From Candidatus Kryptonium thompsonii (lineage in GTDB: Bacteria > Bacteroidota > Ignavibacteria > Kryptoniales > Kryptoniaceae), in NCBI GenBank assembly GCA_001442925.1, contig LDXX01000003.1:278559-342558 (forward strand): a stretch of 64,000 nt of DNA. The letters run 5' to 3'. Of the stretch, positions 45,098-52,940 are shown piece after piece (position 1 is the first letter of the stretch; each line of letters begins with the position of its first letter). Under the pieces are notes generated by a model that was given only the letters and a program-made list of their open reading frames with translations, was not told the DNA's origin and ran no database searches. The position numbers were made by a program, and so were the translations under genes.

Positions 45098-45853
45098 ATG
45101 AATAGACGAAATTTTCTGAAAATACTTTTTTCAGCTCTTGGAATTTTCTCGCTTTCTGGGCTTTGGATTAGCACGAGGGTTGGGGATAAAAAAAGGAATT
45201 ATCAATTCCCCGACCCTCTCTCTGATTTATTTAAAGATTCGGTGAATATATATCCTCCAGGCGCTGTTGATGATTTCACTTCGAAATGTATTAGTTGCGG
45301 GATTTGCGCAGATGTTTGCCGTCAACTTGGTTATAATGCGATAACATTTACAAGTTTAAAAGATGGACTTTCATCCGCTTTGCCAGTTGTGAAGGATATG
45401 AGGGATAACCCCTGTACTTTGTGTATGGAGTGTACCAAGGTGTGTCCAACTGGTGCTTTAATTGAGATTCCAAAAGATAAAGTTAGAATGGGAATTGCGT
45501 TAATTGATTTTTCCATTTGCTTGGGTTGGAATGGTGATGTGTGTCTTTCTTGCAGTAAGGCTTGTCCGTTGGGAGCAAGGGTATTTGAATTTTACAATAG
45601 CGAGTGGGGAAATCAACCATATATAAATGAAAATTGTGTTGGGTGTGGTTATTGTGTCAAGTTCTGTCCCGTTGGTGGGTCGGCGATAAAGGTTGTTGAT
45701 ATTAAAACATACAAATCTGGAAGAGATAAGTACCTTGCCGAGTTTAAAAAACTTTTAAGTATAAGTAGCGAGGAAAGATATGAAATTGTATACGGCGAGA
45801 ATTTACCCAAAATACTTGAAAGAGGTAAAGAGTTTGAGAGGGAATATCAATAG
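45098..45853 (+). CDS. napG: NapG-like ferredoxin with four [4Fe-4S] clusters
   Basis: ATG 45098 is preferred over a TTG three codons earlier because it opens a Tat signal (NRRNFLKILFSALGIFSLSG). The 251-residue protein carries four cysteine clusters: CISCGICADVC, CTLCMECTKVCP, CLSCSKACP (with an upstream Cys) and CVGCGYCVKFCP. This matches NapG, which passes electrons from menaquinol via NapH to the nitrate reductase. It follows napA by five bases and overlaps napH. Confidence 0.9.
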   Translation: MNRRNFLKILFSALGIFSLSGLWISTRVGDKKRNYQFPDPLSDLFKDSVNIYPPGAVDDFTSKCISCGICADVCRQLGYNAITFTSLKDGLSSALPVVKDMRDNPCTLCMECTKVCPTGALIEIPKDKVRMGIALIDFSICLGWNGDVCLSCSKACPLGARVFEFYNSEWGNQPYINENCVGCGYCVKFCPVGGSAIKVVDIKTYKSGRDKYLAEFKKLLSISSEERYEIVYGENLPKILERGKEFEREYQ

Positions 45854-46709
45854 AATTTTTAAGCTGAGACACTACGTGATGCTTTTTATTCTGCTAATCT
45901 TCATATTGCAATTTTTTGGGTTGAAGATACTTGTTGGCAGTCTAACAAGTTCTGTGATTTTTTATAAAATTAACTTAATAGATCCATTTGCCTTTTTGGA
46001 AGTTTCAATTGCAACGAGATCGGTTACAGTTATTCTTTTACTATCCCTTATCCCTGTAATCGTTATTTATCTTGTATTCGGGAGAGCATTTTGTGGTTGG
46101 GTTTGTCCTTTTGATTTTATTTTTAAGTTGATCGGCAAACTCAGCCCGCACTCAAAAAGAGAAACTCGTCTTATCAGAGGCAATGGTTTTGGTAATGTAA
46201 AAAGTGGGATCAATAAGTGGTTATTGGTTGTGGCATTCATAGTTTTAGCACTTATAATTAAGGTGCCTATTTTTACTAGGTACATTTCACATAATACAAA
46301 TCTGTTCAGGGCTATGTCGTCACTAAGCGGGATTATCAAGAGTATGTCGTATGCCTTGGATGAATTTTTGTTTTCGATTTCAATGATAATTTTGCTTGTC
46401 GCTTTTGAATATTTCTTTCCAAGGAAATGGTGTAGGAGTTTTTGTCCCGTTGGAAAAATTTATGGTTTGTTTAACAAGATAAGTTTAATAAAACTGAAGT
46501 TTGAGAATTCCGAAATGTGCAAAGAGTGTTTTGTTTGTCAGATTAAGTGTTACATGGGTGTTCCACTTCATGAGTTTATTTTAAAATCAAAGGAAAGAAA
46601 TGGGAAGGTTTCAGGACGGTTTATCGACTGTATTTATTGCGGTGAGTGTGTTTTGGCTTGTGAGAAAATTCAAGAAGGAGTCTCAAGCATAAAAATTAGT
46701 TTAAAATAA
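45780..46709 (+). CDS. napH: NapH-like membrane quinol-oxidising ferredoxin protein
   Basis: The 309-residue protein has four membrane helices, two CX3CP motifs facing the cytoplasm (FCGWVCPFDF and WCRSFCPVGK), and two [4Fe-4S] motifs at the C-terminus (CKECFVCQIKC, CIYCGECVLAC). NapH takes electrons from menaquinol and hands them to NapG. The start at ATG 45780 has GAGG six bases before it but overlaps napG by 74 bases; a TTG at 45834 behind AAAGAGG is a real alternative. Confidence 0.9.
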   Translation: MKLYTARIYPKYLKEVKSLRGNINRIFKLRHYVMLFILLIFILQFFGLKILVGSLTSSVIFYKINLIDPFAFLEVSIATRSVTVILLLSLIPVIVIYLVFGRAFCGWVCPFDFIFKLIGKLSPHSKRETRLIRGNGFGNVKSGINKWLLVVAFIVLALIIKVPIFTRYISHNTNLFRAMSSLSGIIKSMSYALDEFLFSISMIILLVAFEYFFPRKWCRSFCPVGKIYGLFNKISLIKLKFENSEMCKECFVCQIKCYMGVPLHEFILKSKERNGKVSGRFIDCIYCGECVLACEKIQEGVSSIKISLK

Positions 46710-46725
46710 AAAGGAGGAAGCATAA

Positions 46726-46980
46726 ATGATAATAGCAAGTGGATATATTGAGGCTCATTCACCCGAATACGTGCCAGGAATTCTTGACGAGCTTAAATCG
46801 AGAGGGATTGAAGTGCCTGCTTTTGAGAATGAGAAAGTTGTATTTGTTTTAGAGGGAGATACCGAAAGGGAAGTTAAAATAATTATAGAGAATTTGCGTG
46901 AGTTGAATGGGGTAAGGGAAGTTTTTCTAAGCTACTATACTGTGGAAGGCGCTGATAAAGGCTCAGATTTTGAAGTTTGA
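46726..46980 (+). CDS. napD: NapD-like maturation chaperone
   Basis: The 84-residue protein has the NapD ferredoxin-like fold pattern: IIASGYIEAHSPEYVPGILDELKS, then FVLEGDTEREVKIIIENLREL, and VREVFLSYYTVE. NapD binds the NapA Tat signal and delays export until the molybdenum cofactor is in place. The ATG follows AGGAGG. Its presence behind NapH confirms that the large molybdoprotein is NapA-type. Confidence 0.85.
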   Translation: MIIASGYIEAHSPEYVPGILDELKSRGIEVPAFENEKVVFVLEGDTEREVKIIIENLRELNGVREVFLSYYTVEGADKGSDFEV

Positions 46981-47003
46981 AAATAAAATTTGGAGAAGCG
47001 AAC

Positions 47004-47456
47004 ATGAAAAAAGAAACAAGGCGTGAATTCTTGGTAAATCTAATTATGGGTGGTGGGATTTTAAGTGCTTTCGTTTTATTTATCTTCAATATAGCCAAGT
47101 ATATTTACCCCAAGTTAGGGGCTCCAACTTTCAGAAAAGTTGTGATTGCTAAAGCTGATGAAATAGAACTTGGTCAAGTTAAAGAAGTAAGATTTGGTGA
47201 TCAAATTCTTTATCTTGCAAATATCAATGGGAAATATAAAGTTTTTTCATCGATATGCACTCATCTTGGATGCAGAGTCAGGTGGGAGGAGAACAATCAA
47301 CGATTTTTCTGTCCATGTCATCATGCTGTGTTTGATAAAGATGGAAAAGTTTTATCGGGACCTCCGCCAAGACCTTTAGATGAGTTTAAGGTTGATGTTG
47401 AAGGAAGGTTTGTTTATATGTGGGTAGAAGAAAAGAAATCTTGGGGGATAATATGA
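47004..47456 (+). CDS. Rieske [2Fe-2S] protein
   Basis: Using ATG 47004 (GGAGA eight bases upstream) gives 150 residues; the in-frame TTG at 46977 lies in napD's stop. A membrane anchor with Tat-like start (TRREFLVNLIMGGGILSAFVLF) precedes the Rieske fold: CTHLGC (Cys85, His87, Cys90) and CPCHHAVF (Cys103, Cys105, His106), with the GPPPRPLDEF proline loop. It is the high-potential subunit of a quinol-cytochrome c-type complex and overlaps the cytochrome b gene by 4 bases. Confidence 0.94.
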   Translation: MKKETRREFLVNLIMGGGILSAFVLFIFNIAKYIYPKLGAPTFRKVVIAKADEIELGQVKEVRFGDQILYLANINGKYKVFSSICTHLGCRVRWEENNQRFFCPCHHAVFDKDGKVLSGPPPRPLDEFKVDVEGRFVYMWVEEKKSWGII

Positions 47457-48469
47457 ATGAAAAGAACCTTATTGACTTTAGAAAAATTAAGCAAGCTATA
47501 TTGGATGAACCGATCCCAATGCATATGAAAAATTGGTTTTATGCTCTTGGAGTTACACCGTTTATTTTGTTTATTTTTCAGGTTTTGACAGGAATTCTTT
47601 TAACTATTTATTATGTTCCATCTCCCGAGTTGGCTTATAAAAGTGTTAAGTATATAACTGAAGAGGTGCGACTTGGCTTTTGGATAAGAGGCTTGCATAG
47701 ATGGGGTTCTAATTTGATGGTAGTAGCAGTTTTCCTTCATATGGTTCGTGTCTTTTTCACAAGAGCATATAGAAGACCTCGTGAGCTAAACTGGATAATT
47801 GGTGTTTTGATGTTTTTCATCACTTTGGGGTTGTGCTTTACAGGATATTCTTTGATTTACGATCAACTTTCTTACTGGGCAACGACTGTTGGAACGAATA
47901 TGATAAAAGAGATACCTATTTTCGGCAGTTTATTTTTGCATCTTTTAAGAGGCGGGGAAATAGTTAGCGTAAATACGCTGACAAGATTTTTTAATCTCCA
48001 TGTAATATTTTTGCCGACTTCTCTTTTAATGCTTATTGCATTGCACATAATACTCGTGCGAGTTCATGGTGTGTCGCAGCTTGAAGGTATAGAAGATGAC
48101 GAGGTATATAAGTTCTATCCCGAACATGTTTATCATGGGGCTATTATTGCATTATTTTTGCTAACTGTTATGAGTGCTTTAACCGTCGTGCTTCCGCCTG
48201 GAATTGGTGAACCAGCTGATCCTAATGTTACACCACTACATATAAAACCTGAGTGGTACTTCTTTGCCATCTATTTTGTGCTCAAGTATGTTCCACTTAA
48301 ACTTGGAATTACCTTAATGTTGATTTTTTTAATCATCATGACTTTTTGGCCATTTATCGATGAATTGCTTCGGAAAAAGTTTCCTCAGGTAAAATGGCAT
48401 TATATTTTAGGTTCGATCGTCATATTGCTCTTTTTAATTTTTACTGTTTATGAAACTGTATCCTATTAA
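47453..48469 (+). CDS. Cytochrome b of a bc-type complex
   Basis: ATG 47453 overlaps the Rieske stop (ATGA) and follows GGGGGAT; the earlier GTG at 47420 is unlikely. The 338-residue protein has eight membrane helices, with the b-heme His pairs in LHRWGSNLMVVAVFLHMVRV and NLHVIFLPTSLLMLIALHII, and the quinol-site motif KPEWYFF. N- and C-terminal halves are in one protein, as in bc1. No cytochrome c1 is adjacent; the octaheme cytochrome that follows may accept the electrons. Confidence 0.93.
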   Translation: MNEKNLIDFRKIKQAILDEPIPMHMKNWFYALGVTPFILFIFQVLTGILLTIYYVPSPELAYKSVKYITEEVRLGFWIRGLHRWGSNLMVVAVFLHMVRVFFTRAYRRPRELNWIIGVLMFFITLGLCFTGYSLIYDQLSYWATTVGTNMIKEIPIFGSLFLHLLRGGEIVSVNTLTRFFNLHVIFLPTSLLMLIALHIILVRVHGVSQLEGIEDDEVYKFYPEHVYHGAIIALFLLTVMSALTVVLPPGIGEPADPNVTPLHIKPEWYFFAIYFVLKYVPLKLGITLMLIFLIIMTFWPFIDELLRKKFPQVKWHYILGSIVILLFLIFTVYETVSY

Positions 48470-48490
48470 ACAAACAAAAAGAGGTAAGCT

Positions 48491-50191
48491 ATGGATAAAA
48501 ACGAATTGAGAACACAGAAATTGTTAATAGGTATATTTAGCATATTGTTAACGGTTGTACTTGTAATAGTTGCTGGTGTAGAGGCAAAGAAATCAACTGA
48601 AACAAAGCCTGTTATTGAAGTTACTGGCGTAAATAAAAGATGTGTAAGTTGCCATACGGAAAAGGGCATAGCTGTTAAAGCGATTGATCAATGGAAGGAA
48701 AGTCAGCATGCTATCAAGAATATAGGTTGCATTGATTGCCATAAAGCTGAAAAAGGCGATTTCGACGCTTTTTATTGTCCTGATAGCGACATTCTCGTTG
48801 GGCGTCATCCTACACCAAAGGATTGTGCTGAATGCCATCAACAGCAAGTTGAGGAATTTGCCCAAAGCAAGCATGCGCATCAATTTTGGATAATAAAAAA
48901 TGACGACAGGTCTATATTTGAACCAACGATAACGACACGACATGGTTGTGAGCAATGCCACAATATAAGCATTGTTTGGCCTGATAAAAGCGTAGGTGAA
49001 TGCGACGCATGCCATCCAAAGCATACTTTCTCAAGAGCTGTTGCTCGTCAACCTGAAACTTGCGGCGAATGCCACATCGGTCCAGATCACCCGCACATTG
49101 AAATATATCTTGAATCAAAGCATGGAAATATCTTCAGAGCAAAGGAAAAACAGATGAACTTAAATTATGCGAGCAAGGATTTGAAAAAGATTCCAATTGA
49201 AGTTCCAACATGTGCAACTTGCCATATGGACGGAAACGAAACACAGCCGTCAACTCATAACGTAAGTGCCAGATTAGCTTGGGAATCACAAGCAGCGTGG
49301 AGTTATAGAACTGTTTGGCTTCAAGATAAACTCGGTGATTGGACAATAAAGCGTGCACGGATGGAGGCTATTTGTAAGAGTTGCCATGCTCCAGAGTTCG
49401 TTGAAACCTATTTTCTTACTGCGGATCTTGTGAACTTGCAATATAATGAGCTTCGTCGGGTTTTTGTCTATTGGGTTAAGAAACTTAATAAAAACGGTTT
49501 GATAAAAGAACTTGAAGCGAACGGGAAGAAATATTCTGATGTTGTATTAAACGGCTGGGACGAGGAGCCTGAACACTTAATGTATCATGCTTGGCACCAT
49601 GAAGGAAGAAGATTTAGGCATGGGGCAATTATGATGGGTGCTGATTACACGCAGTGGCACGGCATCTGGGAGCTCCAAAATGATCTAGTTGAACTTATAA
49701 GATGGGCTGCTGAGCATGGTGACCCTGAAGCGAAACAATGGGTAAACTCAAGACATCCATCAAAGTTTATGCCCTATCCTATATATGATATTCCCGGTAA
49801 TGCATGGGGCATAAATCCACTTGCTAATAAAGTTCCATTCCTTTATGTCAACTACGATGATTATTGGGACAGGGTGTATCAGAATGTTAAGTATGCTTAT
49901 GAAAAAGGGTTGCTTTCGGAGAAGCAGTGGCAGCTTTGGCTGAAAAGATACAATAACAAGGAGCATTATCTTGGTACAAAATATAATGCTGATTCGGTCT
50001 ATAACTATTACCTGCAGTTGAACGCAATTGATACAAAAGCAATGAACGAACAAGTTGTTAATATGCAGTTGCCGGGAAAACCCTTCTATCAGCCGAGACC
50101 CGGAGTTATTGCTGGACCAAGTGAGAAAGTAATAAAACAGCAATTAGGTAGAAAGGAAGAAAAATATAGCCCTGAATCGGGCACAAAATAA
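48491..50191 (+). CDS. Octaheme c-type cytochrome of the hydroxylamine oxidoreductase (HAO) family
   Basis: The 566-residue protein has one N-terminal membrane helix (about 11-31) and eight CxxCH motifs, at Cys51, 80, 112, 153, 171, 191, 241 and 295. HAO-family landmarks are SKHGNIF, PTCATCHMDG, STHNVSARLAW, YHAWHHEGRRFRHG and GADYTQWHGIWE. HAO relatives either oxidise hydroxylamine or, in anaerobes with NapA, reduce nitrite or hydroxylamine. The catalytic heme of oxidative HAO is crosslinked to a Tyr of a partner subunit; Tyr386 is a candidate that needs structural alignment. Neighbours argue for reduction. Confidence 0.9.
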   Translation: MDKNELRTQKLLIGIFSILLTVVLVIVAGVEAKKSTETKPVIEVTGVNKRCVSCHTEKGIAVKAIDQWKESQHAIKNIGCIDCHKAEKGDFDAFYCPDSDILVGRHPTPKDCAECHQQQVEEFAQSKHAHQFWIIKNDDRSIFEPTITTRHGCEQCHNISIVWPDKSVGECDACHPKHTFSRAVARQPETCGECHIGPDHPHIEIYLESKHGNIFRAKEKQMNLNYASKDLKKIPIEVPTCATCHMDGNETQPSTHNVSARLAWESQAAWSYRTVWLQDKLGDWTIKRARMEAICKSCHAPEFVETYFLTADLVNLQYNELRRVFVYWVKKLNKNGLIKELEANGKKYSDVVLNGWDEEPEHLMYHAWHHEGRRFRHGAIMMGADYTQWHGIWELQNDLVELIRWAAEHGDPEAKQWVNSRHPSKFMPYPIYDIPGNAWGINPLANKVPFLYVNYDDYWDRVYQNVKYAYEKGLLSEKQWQLWLKRYNNKEHYLGTKYNADSVYNYYLQLNAIDTKAMNEQVVNMQLPGKPFYQPRPGVIAGPSEKVIKQQLGRKEEKYSPESGTK

Positions 50192-50223
50192 AGATTAACG
50201 TTAAAAACAACAAATAGGTGAAG

Positions 50224-51171
50224 ATGAAATTATGTGATTTATATGGACGTCAAATAAACTATCTTAGAATATCGCTTACAGATAGGTGTAATTTTAACTG
50301 CATTTATTGCAGAAGCAACGGAGTAGAATTTTTGAAGCGTGAAGATATTTTGACGCTTGAAGAAATAGAATTTTTGGCTTCGTTCTTTCATGAAAAGTTT
50401 GGTATAGAAAAGGTTCGTTTAACTGGTGGCGAGCCATTTATGAGAAGAGGTATAGAAAGAGTAATAAAAAATTTGGCAGAGAAAAATTTAAAGGTTAAGA
50501 TAACAACGAATGGATTTTTCCTGAGCAAATTTTCGAAATTTTTATCTGAATATGAAGTTGGCGTAAATGTTAGTCTTGATACTCTTGATCCGAAGAAGTT
50601 TAAGAAGATAAGTGGTTTGGATGGTTTTAGTGAAGTTATGGAGGGAATTGATAAAGCTATTAATGATTGTGTGAAATTAAAAATCAATAGTGTGATTTTG
50701 CGTGGTGTAAATGACGATGAGATATTAGATTTAGTTGATTTCGCATGGGCAAGAAATGTTGAGATAAGGTTTATTGAGTTCATGCCGTTTACAGAGGTGT
50801 GGAATGCATACTTTATATCAGAGGATGAGATTAAAGCAAAAATACAAGAGAAATTTAAAATTGAGTTTTTAGAGTTCAAAGGAACCGCAAGTATTTATAC
50901 CTCGGATAATGGATGTCGCATTGGATTTATATCAACTGTTACGAAGCCATTTTGTAATCTCTGTTCAAGGTTGAGGTTAACGGCGGATGGTAGATTGGTT
51001 TTGTGTATATTTGATAAAATTTCTTATCCAATCAAAGAATTTTTACGACCTTATGTCAGAGAAAATGAGCTTTTTGAGTTTGTTTTGGAAACAGTCAGGA
51101 AGAAACCGAAAGGTTTTGTCGAGTTTGCTGGGGAGAAAGCAAAATTTGAAATGATAAAACTTGGTGGGTGA
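50224..51171 (+). CDS. moaA: GTP 3',8-cyclase (molybdopterin synthesis)
   Basis: The 315-residue radical-SAM enzyme converts GTP to 3',8-cyclo-GTP. The N-terminal cluster is C22-x3-C26-x2-C29 (CNFNCIYC) and the C-terminal cluster includes CNLCSRLRLTADGRLVLC; LTGGEPFMRRG and the SLD segment are standard. The ATG at 50224 is chosen; a GTG six bases earlier overlaps the GGTG ribosome site. It is 32 bases behind the octaheme gene, so cofactor synthesis is tied to the NapA operon. Confidence 0.95.
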   Translation: MKLCDLYGRQINYLRISLTDRCNFNCIYCRSNGVEFLKREDILTLEEIEFLASFFHEKFGIEKVRLTGGEPFMRRGIERVIKNLAEKNLKVKITTNGFFLSKFSKFLSEYEVGVNVSLDTLDPKKFKKISGLDGFSEVMEGIDKAINDCVKLKINSVILRGVNDDEILDLVDFAWARNVEIRFIEFMPFTEVWNAYFISEDEIKAKIQEKFKIEFLEFKGTASIYTSDNGCRIGFISTVTKPFCNLCSRLRLTADGRLVLCIFDKISYPIKEFLRPYVRENELFEFVLETVRKKPKGFVEFAGEKAKFEMIKLGG

Positions 51172-51172
51172 A

Positions 51173-51400
51173 ATGAAAGTTTTATTTTTCGGAAGGTTGA
51201 AAGAAATTGTTGGAACCCCTGAGTTAAAAATTGATAGCGTTGATGATATTGAAAGTTTAAGGAAAGTTTTAATAGAAAAGTTTCCGAAGCTTAAAGATGA
51301 AGTTTTTGCGATCGCTGTGAATTACGAAATTATAAATGGGAATATTCCACTAGATCGAAATGATGAAATAGCGCTTTTACCACCTATTGCTGGAGGATGA
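51173..51400 (+). CDS. moaD: Molybdopterin synthase small subunit
   Basis: This 75-residue ubiquitin-like sulfur carrier starts MKVLFFGRLKEIVG and ends LLPPIAGG, the C-terminal Gly-Gly that is thiocarboxylated. The ATG is one base after moaA's stop, and GGTGGGTG gives the ribosome site. Confidence 0.94.
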   Translation: MKVLFFGRLKEIVGTPELKIDSVDDIESLRKVLIEKFPKLKDEVFAIAVNYEIINGNIPLDRNDEIALLPPIAGG

Positions 51401-51403
51401 GAG

Positions 51404-51823
51404 ATGAAGTATATTGTGGATGGAGAAATAGATGTGAAGTTTATAATGGACACCTTGGCGGATGGCTCACCAGATTCTGGCTCTTTAATAATGTTCGAGG
51501 GTAGAGTTAGAGCAGATGAAGTTGGTGGTAACTTTGTTGAAAAGATATTTTATGAGTCTTATATTAGTATGGCGGAGAAGGAAATTGAGAAGATAGAAGA
51601 TGAGGTAATTAAAAAATTCGGAGTCAAAAGAGTTGTAATAAAACACAGAATAGGAGAAGTAAAAGTTGGGGAGGTTGCACTTTTCGTTGCTGTTTTATCT
51701 GCACATAGAACAGAAGGGTTTGAAGCGATTCAGTATGCTATAAACGAAGTTAAAAAGAGAGTTCCAATATGGAAGAGGGAAATATTATCAAACGGAAAAA
51801 CAAGGTGGAGGGAAAATGATTGA
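51404..51823 (+). CDS. moaE: Molybdopterin synthase catalytic subunit
   Basis: The 139-residue subunit has the MoaE features: GSLIMFEGRVRADEVGGNFVEK, YESYISMAEKEIEKI, KHRIGEVKVGEVALFVAVLSAHR, and the tail VPIWKREILSNGKTRW with the catalytic Lys. It uses MoaD thiocarboxylate to put two sulfurs into cPMP. It overlaps the next gene by 8 bases. Confidence 0.95.
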   Translation: MKYIVDGEIDVKFIMDTLADGSPDSGSLIMFEGRVRADEVGGNFVEKIFYESYISMAEKEIEKIEDEVIKKFGVKRVVIKHRIGEVKVGEVALFVAVLSAHRTEGFEAIQYAINEVKKRVPIWKREILSNGKTRWREND

Positions 51824-52727
51824 CATAACGGATAAAATAAAAACTTTAAGAGTGGCAAAAGCCCAAGCAGTTGTAAAAATGTCTCCAGAAACTGTTTCTT
51901 TGATAAAGAATAAGGAAGTTCCTAAGGGAGATGTGTTTGAAGTTTCACGTGCGGTTGCTATTTTGTCAGCCAAAAGGGTTTCTGAGTTCCTTCCATTTTG
52001 TCATAATATACCCGTTGAATGGGTTGGGGTTGAATTTGATCTTAAAGATGAAGGTATTCTAAAAATAGAAGTTACGGTTAAATCAATAGCAAGGACAGGG
52101 TGTGAAATGGAGGCTCTTTTTTCTGTGATGTTGTGTGCTTTGAATATATACGACATGTTAAAGCCTGTCGATAAAAATATTGAGATAACGGATATAAAGG
52201 TTGTGGAAAAGAAAGGAGGTAAATCTGATTTTGTTGAGGAAATCCCCGAAGGCTTTAAAGTTGGTGTGCTTGTTGTTTCTGATTCTGTTTTTGCAGGTAA
52301 AAAAAGTGATAAATCTGGAAAAATCATAGTTGATAAACTCAAAGGGCTTGGGATACAGAATATAGAATATAAAATAGTTCCTGATGAGAAAACAATGATA
52401 GAAAAGGAAGTGCTTTCTTGGTGTGAAGGTGGTTTTGATTTAATTTTGACAACTGGTGGGACTGGACTTTCTCCGCGAGATACAACTCCCGAAGCGGTGA
52501 AGCCTTTGATTGAAAGGGAAATACCAGCTATAATGGAAGTTTCAAGGGTTTATGGTCAAGAAAGAACGCCTTATGCTATGCTTTCACGTGGAATTGCAGG
52601 TATAAGGGGAAAAACTTTGATCATAACTCTTCCGGGCTCATCTCGCGGAGTTGAAGAGTCTATGAATGCTCTTTTCCCATACGTTTTGCACTTGTTTAAG
52701 GTGATGAAAATTAGCGAGTGGCACTAA
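51816..52727 (+). CDS. moaCB: MoaC-MoaB/MogA fusion protein
   Basis: The 303-residue protein joins two steps. Residues 1-~150 are MoaC (cPMP synthase: FCHNIPVEWVGVEF, RTGCEMEALFSVMLCALNIYDMLK) and ~152-303 are MoaB/MogA (molybdopterin adenylyltransferase: TTGGTGLSPRDTTPEAV, GIRGKTLIITLPGSSRGVEES). Such fusions are known in Bacteroidota-type genomes. One MoaC difference is CHN in place of the usual CHP. It closes the molybdopterin block; moeA and mobA are not in the window. Confidence 0.93.
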   Translation: MIDITDKIKTLRVAKAQAVVKMSPETVSLIKNKEVPKGDVFEVSRAVAILSAKRVSEFLPFCHNIPVEWVGVEFDLKDEGILKIEVTVKSIARTGCEMEALFSVMLCALNIYDMLKPVDKNIEITDIKVVEKKGGKSDFVEEIPEGFKVGVLVVSDSVFAGKKSDKSGKIIVDKLKGLGIQNIEYKIVPDEKTMIEKEVLSWCEGGFDLILTTGGTGLSPRDTTPEAVKPLIEREIPAIMEVSRVYGQERTPYAMLSRGIAGIRGKTLIITLPGSSRGVEESMNALFPYVLHLFKVMKISEWH

Positions 52728-52883
52728 GTGTGGGCTTTATTTTGTAAGGAATTAATTTTGTAAAACCTTTATACGAAGAATAGAAGCAATAGATGCACTT
52801 TTAATATAGAAAGTTAAAAGCGCTTGGGGGCAATAAAAACAGGCCTGAAAACCTTTATCTCAACTGATTAGTTTATCCTGCTA

Positions 52884-52912
52884 TTGACAAATATAGAAAA
52901 ATTGCATAAATT
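52884..52912 (+). promoter_or_regulatory. Candidate sigma-70-like promoter before the LPP20/caspase cluster
   Basis: TTGACA (52884-52889), 17 bases, TAAATT (52907-52912), with the ATG 29 bases downstream at 52941. It is the same arrangement as at 355-383. It also explains why a TTG at 52884 is not the start of the next gene. Confidence 0.5.
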
Positions 52913-52940
52913 GTTTTACAACAGAAACAAAAATGGGCTT

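Noticed and set aside
48491..50191. Hydroxylamine oxidation as part of ammonia oxidation
   Set aside because: There are no amo genes, and the neighbours are anaerobic nitrate-reduction genes; the HAO fold alone does not set direction.
52884..52940. N-terminal extension from TTG 52884 of the cluster's first gene
   Set aside because: The TTG is part of a TTGACA box, and the signal peptide begins only at ATG 52941.
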